From assembly GCA_030407085.1 (NCBI GenBank), contig CM059584.1:101121001-101185000 (forward strand): a DNA stretch of 64,000 nt. The letters run 5' to 3'. Positions 47,901 through 57,226 of the stretch are shown here, piece by piece; position 1 is the first letter of the stretch, and each line of letters starts with the position of its first letter. The notes beneath the pieces are model-generated. The model made no database searches, was not told the origin of the DNA, and worked only from the letters and a program-made list of their open reading frames with translations. This DNA comes from Trichopria drosophilae. Lineage: Eukaryota; Arthropoda; Insecta; Hymenoptera; Diapriidae. A program made the translations under genes and the position numbers.

Positions 47901-50226
47901 AAGAATAACTTAAAATCCGAAATAAAACCATAAAAGATGTTGAAACATGTGCTCCTTGACTAACTATCAATTTTAGGAATACGTTTATGCTAGATTTAAT
48001 CCTTTTTATTTTCAAATACACATTCTTATAACAACTTTCAAAATGAAAATTTAATTATAATAATTTAACCCCTTGCGGCATACATTTACATGGAAAATAA
48101 CTCAAACTTTTTACTCGGAGGTTTTTGGGGTCCCTGATTACGAATTTGAAGTCAGATTTTGAAAATTCAATATGGCCGACGAATTTGTCAAAATTCATTG
48201 GATTCGCTTGAAATTTCTTACTCGAGTGTTTTTGGGGTCGCTGATTACGAATCGGAAGTCAGATTTTGAAAATTCAAAATAGCGGATTCAATATGGCGCA
48301 CGAATTTTTCAAAATTCATCAGATTCTCTTGAAATTTGCTACTCGGGGGTTTAATTGCGAATCAGACGTTATTTTTAATAGATTAAAAATGGCAAATCGA
48401 TTTTATCAGCCAAAAAGTTTGAAAACGTCTTCACATTACCCGTTATTATTTTTACCAAGTTAAAAATGGCAGATCAAACATGCCGGACGAACATTTTACA
48501 AACGACTCCATTTGAAGAACATTTTATATTGGAGGGTTTTCAGGAACGCTGATTACGAATCCGAGGATAATGTTATAAAATTCCGGATTTAATGGATCCC
48601 GAATTTGATGAAACTAACAACTGATTCGTAATCAGCGACTCCCAAAAACTCCGAGTAACAAATTTTGTTGAAAATGAGGTATTTTAAAATTTTGTTGGCC
48701 GCCATATTGGATCCGCCATTTTGAATTCGGTAAAACTAATATCGGAGACGTGATCAGCGACCCCAAGAACCTTTATAAATAAATCAAAATGGCGGTTTCA
48801 AGATGGCGTCTGGAAGTTGTAATTTTGAATTTTCTCGCACAAATATCGATTATTTGAAAGTGTAACGGCTCAAATCATGGAGAATTGCAATGAAAAAGTA
48901 ATTATTATCATTTGTGAATACCTAGTCTCATCGTGATTTATTCATAACCTCATAACCTCAAATTAATTAGACACAATGGGTTTATACCGATTATTTGTCT
49001 AATTTTCACACAATTTTCGACGTTTCCGTAACATTACTTATGTGTGAAATTAAAAATGACTATATACCCTTATGACCTATTAATTATCGGGTTATAACCT
49101 AAAAATTTAGTACAGTTCGACTTTTTTTTATTTTTAAAATACTTTTCTTCATTTTTTTCTATTTTAATTTTATTACTTTCATTTTTTTTTTGTATTCAAA
49201 ACACGTGGAGGCAATGAGGAAATATTTGTTTTTTATTGTAGTGTTTTGTTTTGTATTTTGTAAATCAATATTGCAGATATTGAAAGTTATGTTGCACTAT
49301 AAGATGTGGATTGACCTGCGACCAGCAAATTGAGTGAAAATCAGACAAAATATCGGTAATAATCCATTGTACACGACTAATTTGAGGTTATGAATGAATC
49401 ATGATATGAGTAAGTATTCACAAATGATAATAATTACTTTTTCAGCGCAGTTCTCCGTGATTTGAACCGTTGCGCGGTCAAGTAATCAATATTTGTGGGA
49501 GAAAATGTAAAATTACAACTTGGAGACGCTATCTTGAAGCCGCCATTTTGTTTTTTGAAAAAAATCCGACGGGAGAAGAATGGTCTGAGCAAAAAAACGC
49601 GATTAGTATATAGTAATATGATCAGCACTGCCCTTTTTAATGTCTAAAACGCAATTATTGGGGAAAAACGTCGAAAAAATCGGTATTTTTTTCGAAAAAA
49701 TGATCATAATTTTTTTATCTGAAATTTCCGGCTGATTCTAATCACGGCATTTGAAAGAGGAGGTCCAAATCTATCGATTTTTACTTATTTCAATTTTTTT
49801 TTAACGCTGTTTGGAACAAAAGTTACATTGTTGAAAGTTGTGTCCAAATTCCGGACTTTTGGGACGAAAAGGGTTAAACAGATGTAAATTTGTATCGTTT
49901 ATGTACAATCGTATCATAAATGAACATGACAACAAATAGTACTTCCAATTTTTGATAGTAGATGGCGCCAGTTGAAATCTCATACCCATATCCAGAAATT
50001 CATATAAAACAATTAAATAATAATTTATTTTAAATTACAGAACGACCAATCACTGACGTCATCCGAGTTCGAGCGTTTCCTCGCAGAACGAACAGCAGCT
50101 GCCGAAACTTTGCCGAATATTCCTGTCGTGACAGCAGCGACGTCAAACACAACGGCGAGCGCCAGTGGCTCAAACATCCAGCGACAAATAGACAAGGACC
50201 AAGACAAGTCTCTATTCGCCCTGTAA
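17887..50226 (+). CDS. Tom1: Tom1 (target of Myb1 membrane trafficking protein), 8 exons, complete
   Basis: Endosomal adaptor of the VHS-GAT family that binds ubiquitinated cargo, clathrin and Tollip-type partners in ESCRT-0-like sorting (family knowledge). Exons: 17887-17947, 24854-25023, 25102-25383, 25457-25747, 33908-34235, 39038-39167, 41604-41664 and 50041-50226. All have GT-AG borders and consistent phases, giving 502 residues against 492 in human TOM1. Layout: N-terminal [11 protein letters not shown] domain about 21-153, GAT three-helix domain about 215-312, clathrin-box-like LIDLS at 354-358, DEFDAFAQ at 403-410, [13 protein letters not shown] near 446-458 and C-terminal SLFAL. The start is the first in-frame ATG after an in-frame TAA at 17776. 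The introns total about 31 kb and are rich in foldback repeats. No breaks are seen. Confidence 0.95.
19331..19555. mobile_element. pogo/Tigger-like MITE
   Basis: TIR CAGTAGGACCTCTCTTATTC at 19333 and its complement ending at 19553, each flanked by TA. The CAGTAGrACCTC start is typical of pogo/Tigger-type Tc1/mariner elements. 221 bp, with no transposase. Confidence 0.8.
19581..19806. mobile_element. MITE of the GAAACTAGC family, copy 1
   Basis: Ends ATGAAACTGAAACTAGCTGC and GCGGCTAGTTTCAGTGTCAT are inverted. CGAATCTGCTGC-like motifs lie inside. Related copies are at about 22017-22215 and 46961-47847. Confidence 0.65.
20526..20732. mobile_element. MITE with about 70-bp inverted ends, TTAA borders
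   Basis: TTAAGTAAATTATTGTAAAA at the left faces TTTTACAACAATTTACTTAA at the right, with the stem continuing to ATTAGATAATA/TATTATCTAAT. Part of the loop (AGCAATATTACAATATTTTA) recurs at about 21065, indicating a second, truncated copy. Confidence 0.7.
22017..22215. mobile_element. MITE of the GAAACTAGC family, copy 2
   Basis: GCTGAAGCTAGCAGCAGATTC at the left faces GAATCTGCTGCTGCGAATC plus CATGTTTCA at the right. About 200 bp and more diverged at its right end. It resembles copies 1 and 3. Confidence 0.55.
22617..23150 (+). repeat. Diverged direct repeat pair
   Basis: AAGTATTGAATTTGGTCAC at about 22623 and again at about 23082. Each is followed by a similar stretch ending in CCCTA(T/C)AGTTTTT and a GATGTTTC/GACGTTTC motif. 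No coding sense is apparent. Confidence 0.5.
24854..25023 (+). CDS. Tom1: Tom1 exon 2 (VHS domain, first half)
   Basis: Residues 21-77. Acceptor CTGACAG before 24854. Contains [20 protein letters not shown] (the VHS first helices) and [17 protein letters not shown]. Donor ACA|GTAAGC, phase 0. Confidence 0.95.
25102..25383 (+). CDS. Tom1: Tom1 exon 3 (VHS domain, second half)
   Basis: Residues 78-171. Begins [16 protein letters not shown] and includes [14 protein letters not shown] and [12 protein letters not shown], which close the VHS superhelix. Introns on either side are only about 75 bp, unlike the other introns of this gene. Donor AGG|GTTCGT, phase 0. Confidence 0.95.
25457..25747 (+). 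CDS. Tom1: Tom1 exon 4 (linker and start of GAT domain)
   Basis: Residues 172-268. A Ser/Pro/Gln-rich linker ([12 protein letters not shown]...) leads into the GAT domain ([20 protein letters not shown], the first long helix). Donor ACT|GTGAGT, phase 0. Confidence 0.95.
27144..28131. mobile_element. TTAA-bounded piggyBac-like foldback, 988 bp
   Basis: TTAACCCATTAAGGACGGGA at the left faces CCCGTCCTTAATGGGTTAA at the right. The arms stay complementary for about 300 bp (for example ATCTCGAAAAAATAAACC, 27413, against GGTTTATTTTTTCGAGAT, 27762). The middle (27480-27700) carries two AAGATGGCGG-type units. No transposase. Confidence 0.8.
29088..29436. mobile_element. MITE with about 47-bp inverted ends, TA borders
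   Basis: TACACTGTATAAAATGGAAA at the left faces a TTTTACAGTGTA-type end at 29436. Inside both ends lie AGTTTACAAATT and AATCTG/GTAAAG-type matching stretches. Several AACGTTG/CAACGTAG repeats lie between them. No coding capacity. Confidence 0.7.
31220..32190. mobile_element. TTAA-bounded element with AACCGGTTAACT ends
   Basis: TTAACCGGTTAACTAGTGC at the left and the inverted GTATCAGTTAACCGGTTAA at the right, each with TTAA at its border. 971 bp. It contains a three-unit tandem repeat at 31331-31820 and, near the right end, GTAGATATATGAT repeated twice. Confidence 0.65.
31331..31820 (+). repeat. Tandem repeat, unit about 152 bp, three copies
   Basis: CTGATTCCATTTCCAAG starts at 31331, 31484 and 31635 (one base differs in the third). 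Each unit continues with CTCAGTTTC, a purine-rich GTTGAAGTGGA stretch and ATCTAGAGGTT. Confidence 0.7.
33405..33560. mobile_element. CCGACA foldback relative, decayed copy 1 in intron 4
   Basis: GTGGAAAAACCGACATTC and AAAAAGCCGACACAC on the left face TGACCTGTCGGCTTTTTT on the right. The right end CAACTCGCGCC resembles the CGACCCGCACC end of the main cluster. Clearly older than elements A-C. Confidence 0.6.
33652..33770 (+). mobile_element. CCGACA foldback relative, one-armed copy in intron 4
   Basis: Begins GGGTGCAGGTCGAAAAACGG and runs through CCGACA/CCGTCA units at 15-16-bp spacing, ending near GACAGTTCC. The opposite arm is missing apart from a short GACTGTCC. It lies about 140 bp upstream of exon 5. 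Confidence 0.65.
33908..34235 (+). CDS. Tom1: Tom1 exon 5 (end of GAT domain, clathrin-box-like motif)
   Basis: Residues 269-377 plus one base. [20 protein letters not shown] to [19 protein letters not shown] form GAT helices 2 and 3, the usual ubiquitin and partner-binding face. Then follow a Gly/Ser-rich stretch and EALIDLSED, similar to the clathrin box in Tom1 and GGA proteins. Donor T|GTAAGT. Confidence 0.95.
34486..34687. mobile_element. MITE with GGCCGGGGAACAAAG ends, copy 1
   Basis: GGCCGGGGAACAAAGTTCCG at the left faces CGGAACTTTGTTCCCCGGCC at the right. The stem continues through AAAGGCTAAAATTTCGATAT to about 54 bp. 202 bp. No clear target duplication. Confidence 0.8.
35543..35738. 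mobile_element. MITE with GGCCGGGGAACAAAG ends, copy 2 (inverted)
   Basis: Same ends and interior as 34486-34687, in the opposite orientation (loop GGCTCCAGC against GCTGGAGCC). The two copies could pair across about 850 bp in the Tom1 pre-mRNA. Confidence 0.8.
38551..38817. mobile_element. Probable MITE with CACAGAAAGAAA-type ends
   Basis: AGTTAATGGAATCATTTT at the left faces AAATGGTTCCATTAATCC at the right. Outer ends CACAGAAAGAAA and TTTTTCTCTGG pair imperfectly. 267 bp. Confidence 0.5.
39038..39167 (+). CDS. Tom1: Tom1 exon 6 (charged segment with DEFDAFAQ)
   Basis: Residues 378-420 plus two bases. Strongly charged (Lys, Arg, Asp, Glu), then [13 protein letters not shown], matching the DEFDxFAQ motif of animal Tom1. 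That match fixes the reading frame, because a second frame is also open through this exon. Donor CG|GTAAGG. Confidence 0.9.
39377..39410 (-). other. tRNA-like 3' half (T-arm with B box)
   Basis: On the minus strand, CTGGG-TTCAAGT-CCCGG forms a proper 5-bp T-stem and 7-base loop, and GGTTCAAGTCC is a good RNA polymerase III B box. An acceptor-like CGCGGCGA follows. No D-arm, anticodon arm or A box could be fitted upstream, so this is a tRNA pseudogene or the head remnant of a tRNA-derived SINE. Confidence 0.55.
39706..41416. mobile_element. Possible 1.7-kb element with TACACG...GAGAAGAGAAATG ends
   Basis: The left TACACGTTGAGAAGAGAAAT and right ATTTCTCTTCTCCCCGTGTA are inverted over about 29 bp with few mismatches, and TA stands at both borders. 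The interior is unlike a transposase. It could also be two solo ends of one MITE family. Confidence 0.4.
40346..40616. repeat. Inverted pair around AATATTTCTTGG
   Basis: AATAATAATTAATAATATTT plus CTTGG at the left faces CCAAG plus AAATATTATTAATTATTATT at the right, about 27 bp of stem. AT-rich. Confidence 0.45.
41604..41664 (+). CDS. Tom1: Tom1 exon 7 (short, tandem NAGNAG acceptor)
   Basis: 21 codons (421-441), Gly/Glu/Ala-rich. The acceptor region reads TTCCAGCAG: splicing at the first AG gives an extra Ser, while the second AG (exon from 41607) skips it without changing frame. Donor GGA|GTAAGT, phase 0. The phases of exons 6, 7 and 8 require this exon or skipping of both 6 and 7. Confidence 0.85.
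43617..43632 (+). promoter_or_regulatory. CTCF-consensus match CCACCAGATGGCGCTC
   Basis: Fits the CTCF core CCASYAGRKGGCRS at every position. It stands in an AT-rich intron where such a GC-rich match is not expected by chance. Function is inferred only; shorter YAGATGGCG cores occur at 30106-30115 (minus strand) and 49959-49968. Confidence 0.4.
45247..46174. mobile_element. Foldback of 928 bp with TATACAGGGTGTCCC-type end
   Basis: The right end is GGACACCCTGTATA. The left end AAGTGTCTTCCAGAACTC is a decayed partner. Arms of over 400 bp pair, for example TAACTCAGCTCGTATTAAAG (45401) with its diverged complement near 46010, and TCAGTCATCATTCGTTAAAG (45983) with its complement near 45430. TATACAGGGTGTCCC is a common arthropod Tc1/mariner-like terminus. 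Confidence 0.75.
46961..47847. mobile_element. 887-bp palindromic element, GAAACTAGC family copy 3
   Basis: TGAAGCTGAAACTAGCAGCG at the left faces CGCTGCTAGTTTCAGCTTCA-type sequence at the right, and almost the whole length folds onto itself about a centre near 47405. Internal units repeat within each arm (TCTGGCAGAAAAAATT, TTGTTTATAACAATTT, TCGCTAGAG), so each arm is itself a duplicated block. Confidence 0.8.
48110..48780. repeat. Iterated GATTACGAAT / ATGGCGGA repeat family
   Basis: Units of the form GGGGTCGCTGATTACGAATC, AGTCAGATTTTGAAAATTCA and AATATGGCGCACG recur about every 120 bp, some inverted (TTCGTAATCAGCGACTCC near 48627). The same unit occurs at about 27480-27700, 35090-35250, 42240-42690, 53505-53640 and 53875-53950. 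Confidence 0.65.
48785..49551. repeat. Foldback, arms about 190 bp, spacer 380 bp
   Basis: CAAAATGGCGGTTTCAAGAT at the left faces ATCTTGAAGCCGCCATTTTG at the right. Pairing goes on through AGTAATTATTATCATTTGTG (48898) and its complement near 49425 and through ATTCATAACCTC. Confidence 0.75.
50041..50226 (+). CDS. Tom1: Tom1 exon 8 (C-terminus and stop)
   Basis: Residues 442-502, stop TAA at 50224-50226. [19 protein letters not shown] matches the conserved C-terminal helix of Tom1 (human has a closely similar EEFDKFLEER stretch). The Asn/Thr/Ser-rich tail ends in SLFAL, as in vertebrate Tom1. Acceptor AAATTACAG. Confidence 0.94.
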   Translation, partial: NDQSLTSSEFERFLAERTAAAETLPNIPVVTAATSNTTASASGSNIQRQIDKDQDKSLFAL

Positions 50227-50679
50227 ATTCCCATCAGCAAAAAAGAAATCGCGCTTCAACACACGCGCATGCATACAGGAATCATGGAAACACGGCTTTT
50301 TGCTTTTACGTATGTACTTGAACACGCGTCGCCATAACGCGCAACCCGAAGATAAAAACTGCGCTATTAACCTCAGTAAGTAACGAGGCTGAATTAACTC
50401 GTTTATCAATTATTTACATATGAATAATAATTATCAATTCTGCGTTGCTTTCATGAAATATGGAATAACCGAGTTGAAAAGGCTAAATCGAAATTTAGAA
50501 ACAAATATGTTTTTATTTGTATTTATTCGCATGTAATTTATTGTCAAACGTTAGCGTTAAGGGATAAGTACTAGGTTAGATGGATGTCAATAACAATTGT
50601 ATATTTATATTCAAAAAACAATCCAGTAATTGAGTTGCAGTATTGACTAGTGATTTTATAATGGCTATAAAATTAGGTG

Positions 50680-50685
50680 AATAAA
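50680..50685 (+). terminator. Candidate proximal poly(A) signal AATAAA
   Basis: Canonical hexamer 454 bases after the Tom1 stop. Confidence 0.4.
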
Positions 50686-52643
50686 GTCATCTACATTATT
50701 TTTAATTATTAATCAAATTAAAAAAGAAAATACTGGTTTCAAATGTAATTGAAACATTGTGTTTTATTTACTTCGTGTTTGAATGTCTCAGGTTTGATTT
50801 TTATAGAAATAAAACAGTGATGAACGGCAGAAATAATTATAATTTCATATAAATAATTGATAATACGATTAGTTGCGAATCAAGTTGCCATGCGGCTCAG
50901 ATAAAGGGGCTGGTAACCTAAGGCACGTGGCCGCGTGGGCACCCAGATAATAGACATTTACGACTTCATAGAAAATTTAATTTACGTTGACCTTGTATAT
51001 ACAATATATACGTGGTTATATTTATATATGGTTATATGCAATGCATATTAATATACAGGCAATTCTGCATTAAAACGCTTCGCCATTCTTCAATTTTTGC
51101 ATTTCGCGTAGAGCGCCTACGGATATTTTCTTCGCAAACGACGCATATTTATTTGTACAGCAAACCCGTATTCAAGGGATCCTTCAATCAAGTACAGTTA
51201 GACAAGATTTTGTTAATTTCTTTTAGTTTTATCGCCATTGTTATTTCCTTGGTAGTTGTATTTATGCTTAGTAGGGAACACTGCGAGATTTTCCATACAA
51301 ATTAGAAAAAATGCTCTTGAAATATTTGATAATGTACTTATTTCGAGTGATTAATTTTAGTATCTGAAACTAAAAGTCTCCTAGCGATATAGTTTTCCAT
51401 TTATTGTTTAAAACACTGCACCAGCATATTGAAAATGCGAAATCCATTTTTTAAAATCGCTTCGACATCGATCGCGTTCATAGCGCTAGTTTAGTTGAAC
51501 GAAATTATTTTAATCGCGCCGATCAACAGTTATTTCCTTCCGCGAATGAATCTTAAGTGTAAAATATCAGTTAAGTCATAGTAGGGTCGAGTAGCACCAG
51601 AAGAATCGGGAGAATGTCCGGGAAAATGCCGCGAAAACAATAGAGAATGATCTTACACGCAAACAGTGTCGAATGGCGATACTATTGTATCGTGTTCGCA
51701 GAAAGAAAATATTTTGGTTAAAACCCGAGCTGGAGTGATTAATAATCGAATACTTTTAGAACGAGTACTTGTATGTTTACTTACCGGTTGGATTTTTCAT
51801 ACGCAGATCGATATCTAAGTTTTGCGAATATTATTGCAGAATCCTGTGAAGCATGAAATCTTGACATCCGTTAACCAATTCTTCGATATAATCGAAATAT
51901 ACAAAATAATCGAAAATTAACAAAAAAAAAAAAAAATCTCTTCTTAATTATGTTGATGTAAATGGTGACGGAGATCGGAGAGAATCCGACTAAACTGTTG
52001 ATTAAAGCGTACTTTGGAGTTAGCTAAAAAAAAGTATTTAGCGGCCAGTTGCGGGACGCTAATGACAGGAATTTCGAAAGTTATCGCATTAAGTTAAGCG
52101 AATCCGAAGGTTAGCATACTTATTACGTTAAGTACCTATGCGGAACTGTCGACAATACCGTTATCGTATCGAATTTTTGTCTCGACGGCCTTAACGCCTC
52201 CGTCGTCAACAAAGATACGCGATGCTGACGAGGTTTGACGAAGCGAAAGGAAATTTGAGAAAGCGCGAGAAGGAACGAGTAATGCAAACAGGATAAGTTG
52301 AGAAAAGCGATTATCGATATTAATCAGACGCGCTAGTCTGATTTTAACGGATATACGTAATTGCGTTTAGCAAAGTCGGAAATCCGGTGAAAGGTTTTCG
52401 GGGTTCGTTGTTATTCGACGTTGTGAAAAAACGGCATCGACGAATACGTACCTTTTGTAAAGAAAAAGGAAAAAAATATTGACGAACGTCGGATTTTTCA
52501 TAGCGATTAGTTCGCAGTAGTCAGGACTATTGTCCATTGCCGAGGAGCATATTGTAACTTGAGACTGTGTCGAGTTTAACATTTCTTTCATCCTTTATCG
52601 ACATTATACATACACTGACAAGATAATAAGAACGTACTTGAAA

Positions 52644-52649
52644 AATAAA
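52644..52649 (+). terminator. Candidate distal poly(A) signal AATAAA
   Basis: Canonical hexamer followed by an A-run and, 20-45 bases on, a GT-rich stretch. It coincides with the end of the less AT-rich block after Tom1. Confidence 0.45.
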
Positions 52650-52669
52650 AAAAAAAAGAATGTGTCCAT

Positions 52670-55600
52670 AATCCGTGTTTTTTATTTCTAGTTTTAATGG
52701 TGTGCATGAGACTTAATAGTAAATATTTCTAATGTAATCTACCATTCCTAACCTATTAGGTTAATCAACTTATAATTTTGAAATAAAACAAAAGTATGTT
52801 GTAACGAAACTATTTTATCTCTCTACAATAGGTAATAAGTATAGAAAATATTTACAATTAAAAAATCGCGATGTTTAAGAAAAGATGAGGTATTCTTAAA
52901 AATTCTCAAAAATACTACTCTTTATTACGAACATGCTAATATATAACCAAGTGGCAACTAAAGAGAGTATAAATGAGAAAATGGCACAAAAAGTGATCGT
53001 TAAAAAATAAGTCCCTTAGATATAATGCAAATGCAAATAATAGAGAGGTCAATGATTGTTTTTTTTTTCATTTCCAACAGGAAAACAGCTCTTTTACGAG
53101 AAATTATTCTGCAATAATTATTTTGCTAGAAGAAATCAAGAAAAGCGTTGAAAAAATAAGAAAAAAAACGGAAAAAGTGTTACAGAAAGAGAGCCAAACA
53201 AAAAAATGAAACCCGTGCAAGAAAACAAATCAACAAGAAAAAGTGAAACTAATGATTAATGTATACTTATTACTATTAGAGAAAACGTATATGGGTAAAT
53301 CCACAGAACATTTTTTTTCGGTGGCACAGATTTAAAATGAACCTGAGGCCACTCCTAAACATATAAAATGTAGAAAAAACGACACGTTACGACTTTTAAA
53401 GGATTGTTCCAGCGCAGTCAGGTAAAACGAGACCTAAAATTATATCTTCGAACCAAACATATTTCTGTACGCGGAAAACAGATGAAATTTGTTACTCGGG
53501 GTTTTTTAAGTTACTGGTCACGAATCCGTCAACAGATATTCAGAATTCAAGATGGCGAATTCAATATGGAAGACCGAATTTGTAACAAGTTACTCACACA
53601 AGCTCAAATTGGGTATTCGGGGGTTTTCTTTCTTTTTGCTTTTAGGTTCATAATATACAAATTTTAGCAGCAAACATTTATTTATGTCGATTTAAGGCAT
53701 TACAGTCCCGGCAATCCTGAAAACAAATTTTAAATATGTATAACGTAAGTTGTCATTAGTATCATATTTATTAATTTTTAACCAGAAAAGATGAAGCAAG
53801 GGAGATGAAAAACAAAGTTACCCAAAGTTACATTTTCATTATTTCTGGAGCAAAGCTGTAGCGAATCTCGACCAATGAGCGACCCCGAATACACAGTTTC
53901 AGCTAGGTCAAGCAACTTTTTAGGAATTTGGTCCGCCATATTGTATCTACAATCTTCAATTTTTAATATTTGTCAACATATTTATGATTAGTTACCAATA
54001 AAACCCGCGCGTAACAAATTTCAGCATTTTTCCGTGTAAAGAAAGGAGTTTGTGTCAAAGAGATAATTTCATGTCTTGTTTTACCCCTGAACATCGTATT
54101 GTATTTTTGGAACAAGTTCCGAGTATTATTATGACATCTAAAACAATAAATTACGCCAATAATCGAGGCATTTAATTGTGTATAGTTCGTGTGCCTGACA
54201 AAAGTGTCATTTTTCAACAACAGTTACGCACGAAGGCTATAGGTTGTAATAGGCACAGAATTGAGATGAGACAAGGCACACCTTATTCCTTGGAATACGT
54301 CACTTATTATATCATCAATTAAAAATTCCCAAAGTATGGAGCCATAATATTGTTTGTTCCAAAAGTTATTGTTAGAAATTAACGAAAATTCCATTTTCCA
54401 TAAATCTTCTGCACGCGACTTTGGACGCATGTCCTTCTTATTAGGCGATAGGCACACTTATTTTTCAAGTATCTTTGGCTTTTATAAAGTGCCATTAATC
54501 AACGACATAATTTTCAAATGAAAAGAATACACGTTCTAAAAGTTACAGAACAAAATATTTAAAAAAATACGATTTGCACGCAGCAGTTTATTCAAATTTT
54601 ATGAGCTTTCGTGTTTCCTTTGGTTTTTTAATCAACTATCATGCAAAATACTGTACCTTGAAAAGCATATCCTTTTTAGTAAATAGTAATGTTTTATAAA
54701 TATTTCTGTGCAGCTTATTTACGTGAATCTTAAAATAACATGAAAGTCAAAAGTTCTGTGCATTTGCCCATATATGAACTTCATTATTTTTTTAATAAAT
54801 ATATTTGCAACATAATTATTTAAAGAAAAGCAGAGCGCTGTGAAGCGGTGCACGCGGCGCGATGCTGAAAATTATTGCATCGTCGCAGGACGAATGATTA
54901 AAAGATTCGTAACTTTTTAACGGTTCAGTAGTTTGACTTTAAACTTTCTAAAAAACTTTTCTGACTTATATAAAAATATTTAAAAACCTTTTTGTAATTA
55001 AAAACCTTTCTGAATATAACTTTCTCAAGGTAATGCCGTAAATAAACATTTTTATCTTTTTTTTGAAAACACTAATAATTTTTCATCACCGACTATAAGG
55101 TATATCCCCTGAAAATTTCGTTAAAAAATTCGAACAACTCATTTAATTACAGCGAGTTGAACACAAAAATCAAGGTTAAATTATATTTAAAAATAATCCG
55201 GTTTTGGGTATATTTAGAAAACGGAACGAGTAAAAACATGATGCGCAATGAACTTTTCTACAATATGGCGTTTAAAAAACATTGAATTTCGAAACTTTAC
55301 AAATAACAGGCCAGGGGCCATCTCCGCGGCTCCAAAAAAGAGATTATATATATGCCCTTTTCGTTTTTCGAATTTCGGCCTTCAATTCGATTTTAGATTC
55401 TGACCAGTTGTTATTGAGTATTTTATTATTAGTTGACGACTCGCTTTTTTAAAGATATCAGTTACAAATACATGCTTTTCTTTGTTTTGAATCTGTCAGT
55501 GGCTCCGAAGTATGGCGTCGATTGTTGATTCCTTTTTAACGTTTGTTTGCCATAAGAATCTTTGGGAATATGAATGTTTTGGGTGGGACGGATATCTTCG

Positions 55601-57226
55601 GAATAGGCTCTTCAAACAATTCCCATAGTGAAATTTCACATACAAATAAGTTTGTTTAATCGTTAAATTGTTTTACCAACCTCTTCCTCATCATCAAATA
55701 GACGTTTAAAGTGCTTACGGAAAATATATTTGCAATAATTGAACACTGTTTTGATTGTATATTAATTAATTCAATGAAACATTATCTCAAATTGCAAATT
55801 GAGGATAACTTTGAAAATAAATCATTGCACGGTGTCACAAAAGAAAAAAAACTCCACCCACTTTCATATAGGCACAAGTTGTTGATCTAATCAAACTGTG
55901 AAGAATCGTATAGTATAATTTTTCGATACACTTTCTGGATATATAAGGATAAGGAACATCATTCAATCACTGAATTCCAAAAAAATACAGGCATGTAGAG
56001 AATTTCATTATAAATATGGCTTTATTTAATGCTTTTTACTCGTTATACAAGTTATTAAAAAATTGCTGCATTTCAATTTTGAAGACTGTTTACAAGCAGT
56101 AGTGTAAAAAATTCCTCACACAAATTTTCCATCAAATTTGAATCTATAACTATCATGAACATTTATGTACAAGTGTATTGTTACTTTCTAATATCATAGT
56201 AAAATAGTAAAATTAAAGTTTATAAATGGCTAGTGCGTTTTGAACTAAAATTTTACTTGCAGGTATTTCAACCATCTGGTGGCGAAAAATGCAACTAAGT
56301 TTCTAAATAAAATGTACAACAACTGAATAATAGAACATACTGTTACCCTATACAAGATTTCCACAAACCCATGATTACGTTTGGTATTAATCACATCAAA
56401 ATAATTTAAAAAATAATACAATATGTTACATTTTTCGAAACGTTTAGTTGTAAAGTTCCGAAAAATAGATTATATAGAAACATAGTTTGCAAACATAGAC
56501 AGAAAGTATCCAAGCTGATAGATATTTTGCTTAATGATCTTTGACAATCCATTATCCACAATTATTTGTTTTAATAAATGATTGTGTCTCATTAGAACTA
56601 AAAATTGCGTACCAAAATTTAATTTGAAATTTAGAATATAAAATTACATAATAGTTAATTACGCCCAAATGAATAATTTATAAAAAATGTACCCCATGAT
56701 TACTCGTTAATTTCCAATGGATTACGTTTCGTGTTGTTTTCAATTCGGAACATTTCACTTTAGAAGATCGAACCTTAAGAATTTCAAACTTTCAGAACTT
56801 TTTTTATTCGGAATTTTAACCTCCGGCCCAAGCATCTAAGAATACTTTATCAGAATAAAAATAAGTCTAACATTTACCCACGTCTTCACTTAAGTTACTC
56901 ATGTTCATTCCCTAATGACTCCATGCACGCAATAGAACTTCGATTTCTTCAACACATTTTTTTTAAGGTTTCATGCATTTTACCACCGTAAATCATTTTA
57001 ACATTTTCTTTTTGAATAGCTATATTATTTAGATACGGTATTTATAAACAAAACTATCGAAACCCTGTGCTAGAAAGCGAGTACTTTGTCGTACTTTCTT
57101 GCCATTTTTTAAGATTAATTGTTTTGTATTCAAATGTTCTATTTTCACAACAATGGCAGTTTTAATTAAGTTTTGTTTTGTTACAAAATCATATCGACGG
57201 CCAGTCAGAAAACTAGTACGTTTACA
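52670..57226. other. Intergenic AT-rich DNA, no gene supported
   Basis: Only AAGATGGCG-family fragments (53505-53640, 53875-53950) and a GC-richer patch at 54830-54890 (GCGGTGCACGCGGCGCGATG) stand out. Open frames are short and without domain character. Confidence 0.5.

Larger units (their letters stand above)
41665..50040 (+). other. Tom1 intron 7 (8.4 kb)
   Basis: Holds three large foldbacks (45247-46174, 46961-47847, 48785-49551), AAGATGGCGG-family units (about 42240-42690 and 48110-48760) and two CTCF-like matches (43617, 49959). 41700-42230, 42720-43600 and 43650-45240 otherwise show only AT-rich DNA. Confidence 0.7.
50227..52665 (+). other. Probable long 3' UTR of Tom1
   Basis: Sequence after the stop is visibly less AT-rich than the intergenic DNA and free of foldbacks. 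An early AATAAA lies at 50680-50685 and another near 50807. A late AATAAA at 52644-52649 is followed by a GT-richer stretch (GTGTCC...CCGTGTTTTT). The compositional shift ends near there. Transcript data would be needed to choose between short and long forms. Confidence 0.5.

Noticed and set aside
48065..49877. Possible TTAA-bounded element (TTAACCCC at left, GGGTTAA at right)
   Set aside because: The two ends agree for fewer than ten bases, so pairing them is not supported.
53080..53208. Exon-like stretch after TTTCCAACAG with a Lys/Glu-rich frame
   Set aside because: Low-complexity purine-rich translation with no upstream exon in phase; probably chance.
55310..55560. Less AT-rich patch with GGCCAGGGGCCATCTCCGCG
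   Set aside because: No open frame of note, no inverted ends, no RNA fold recognised.
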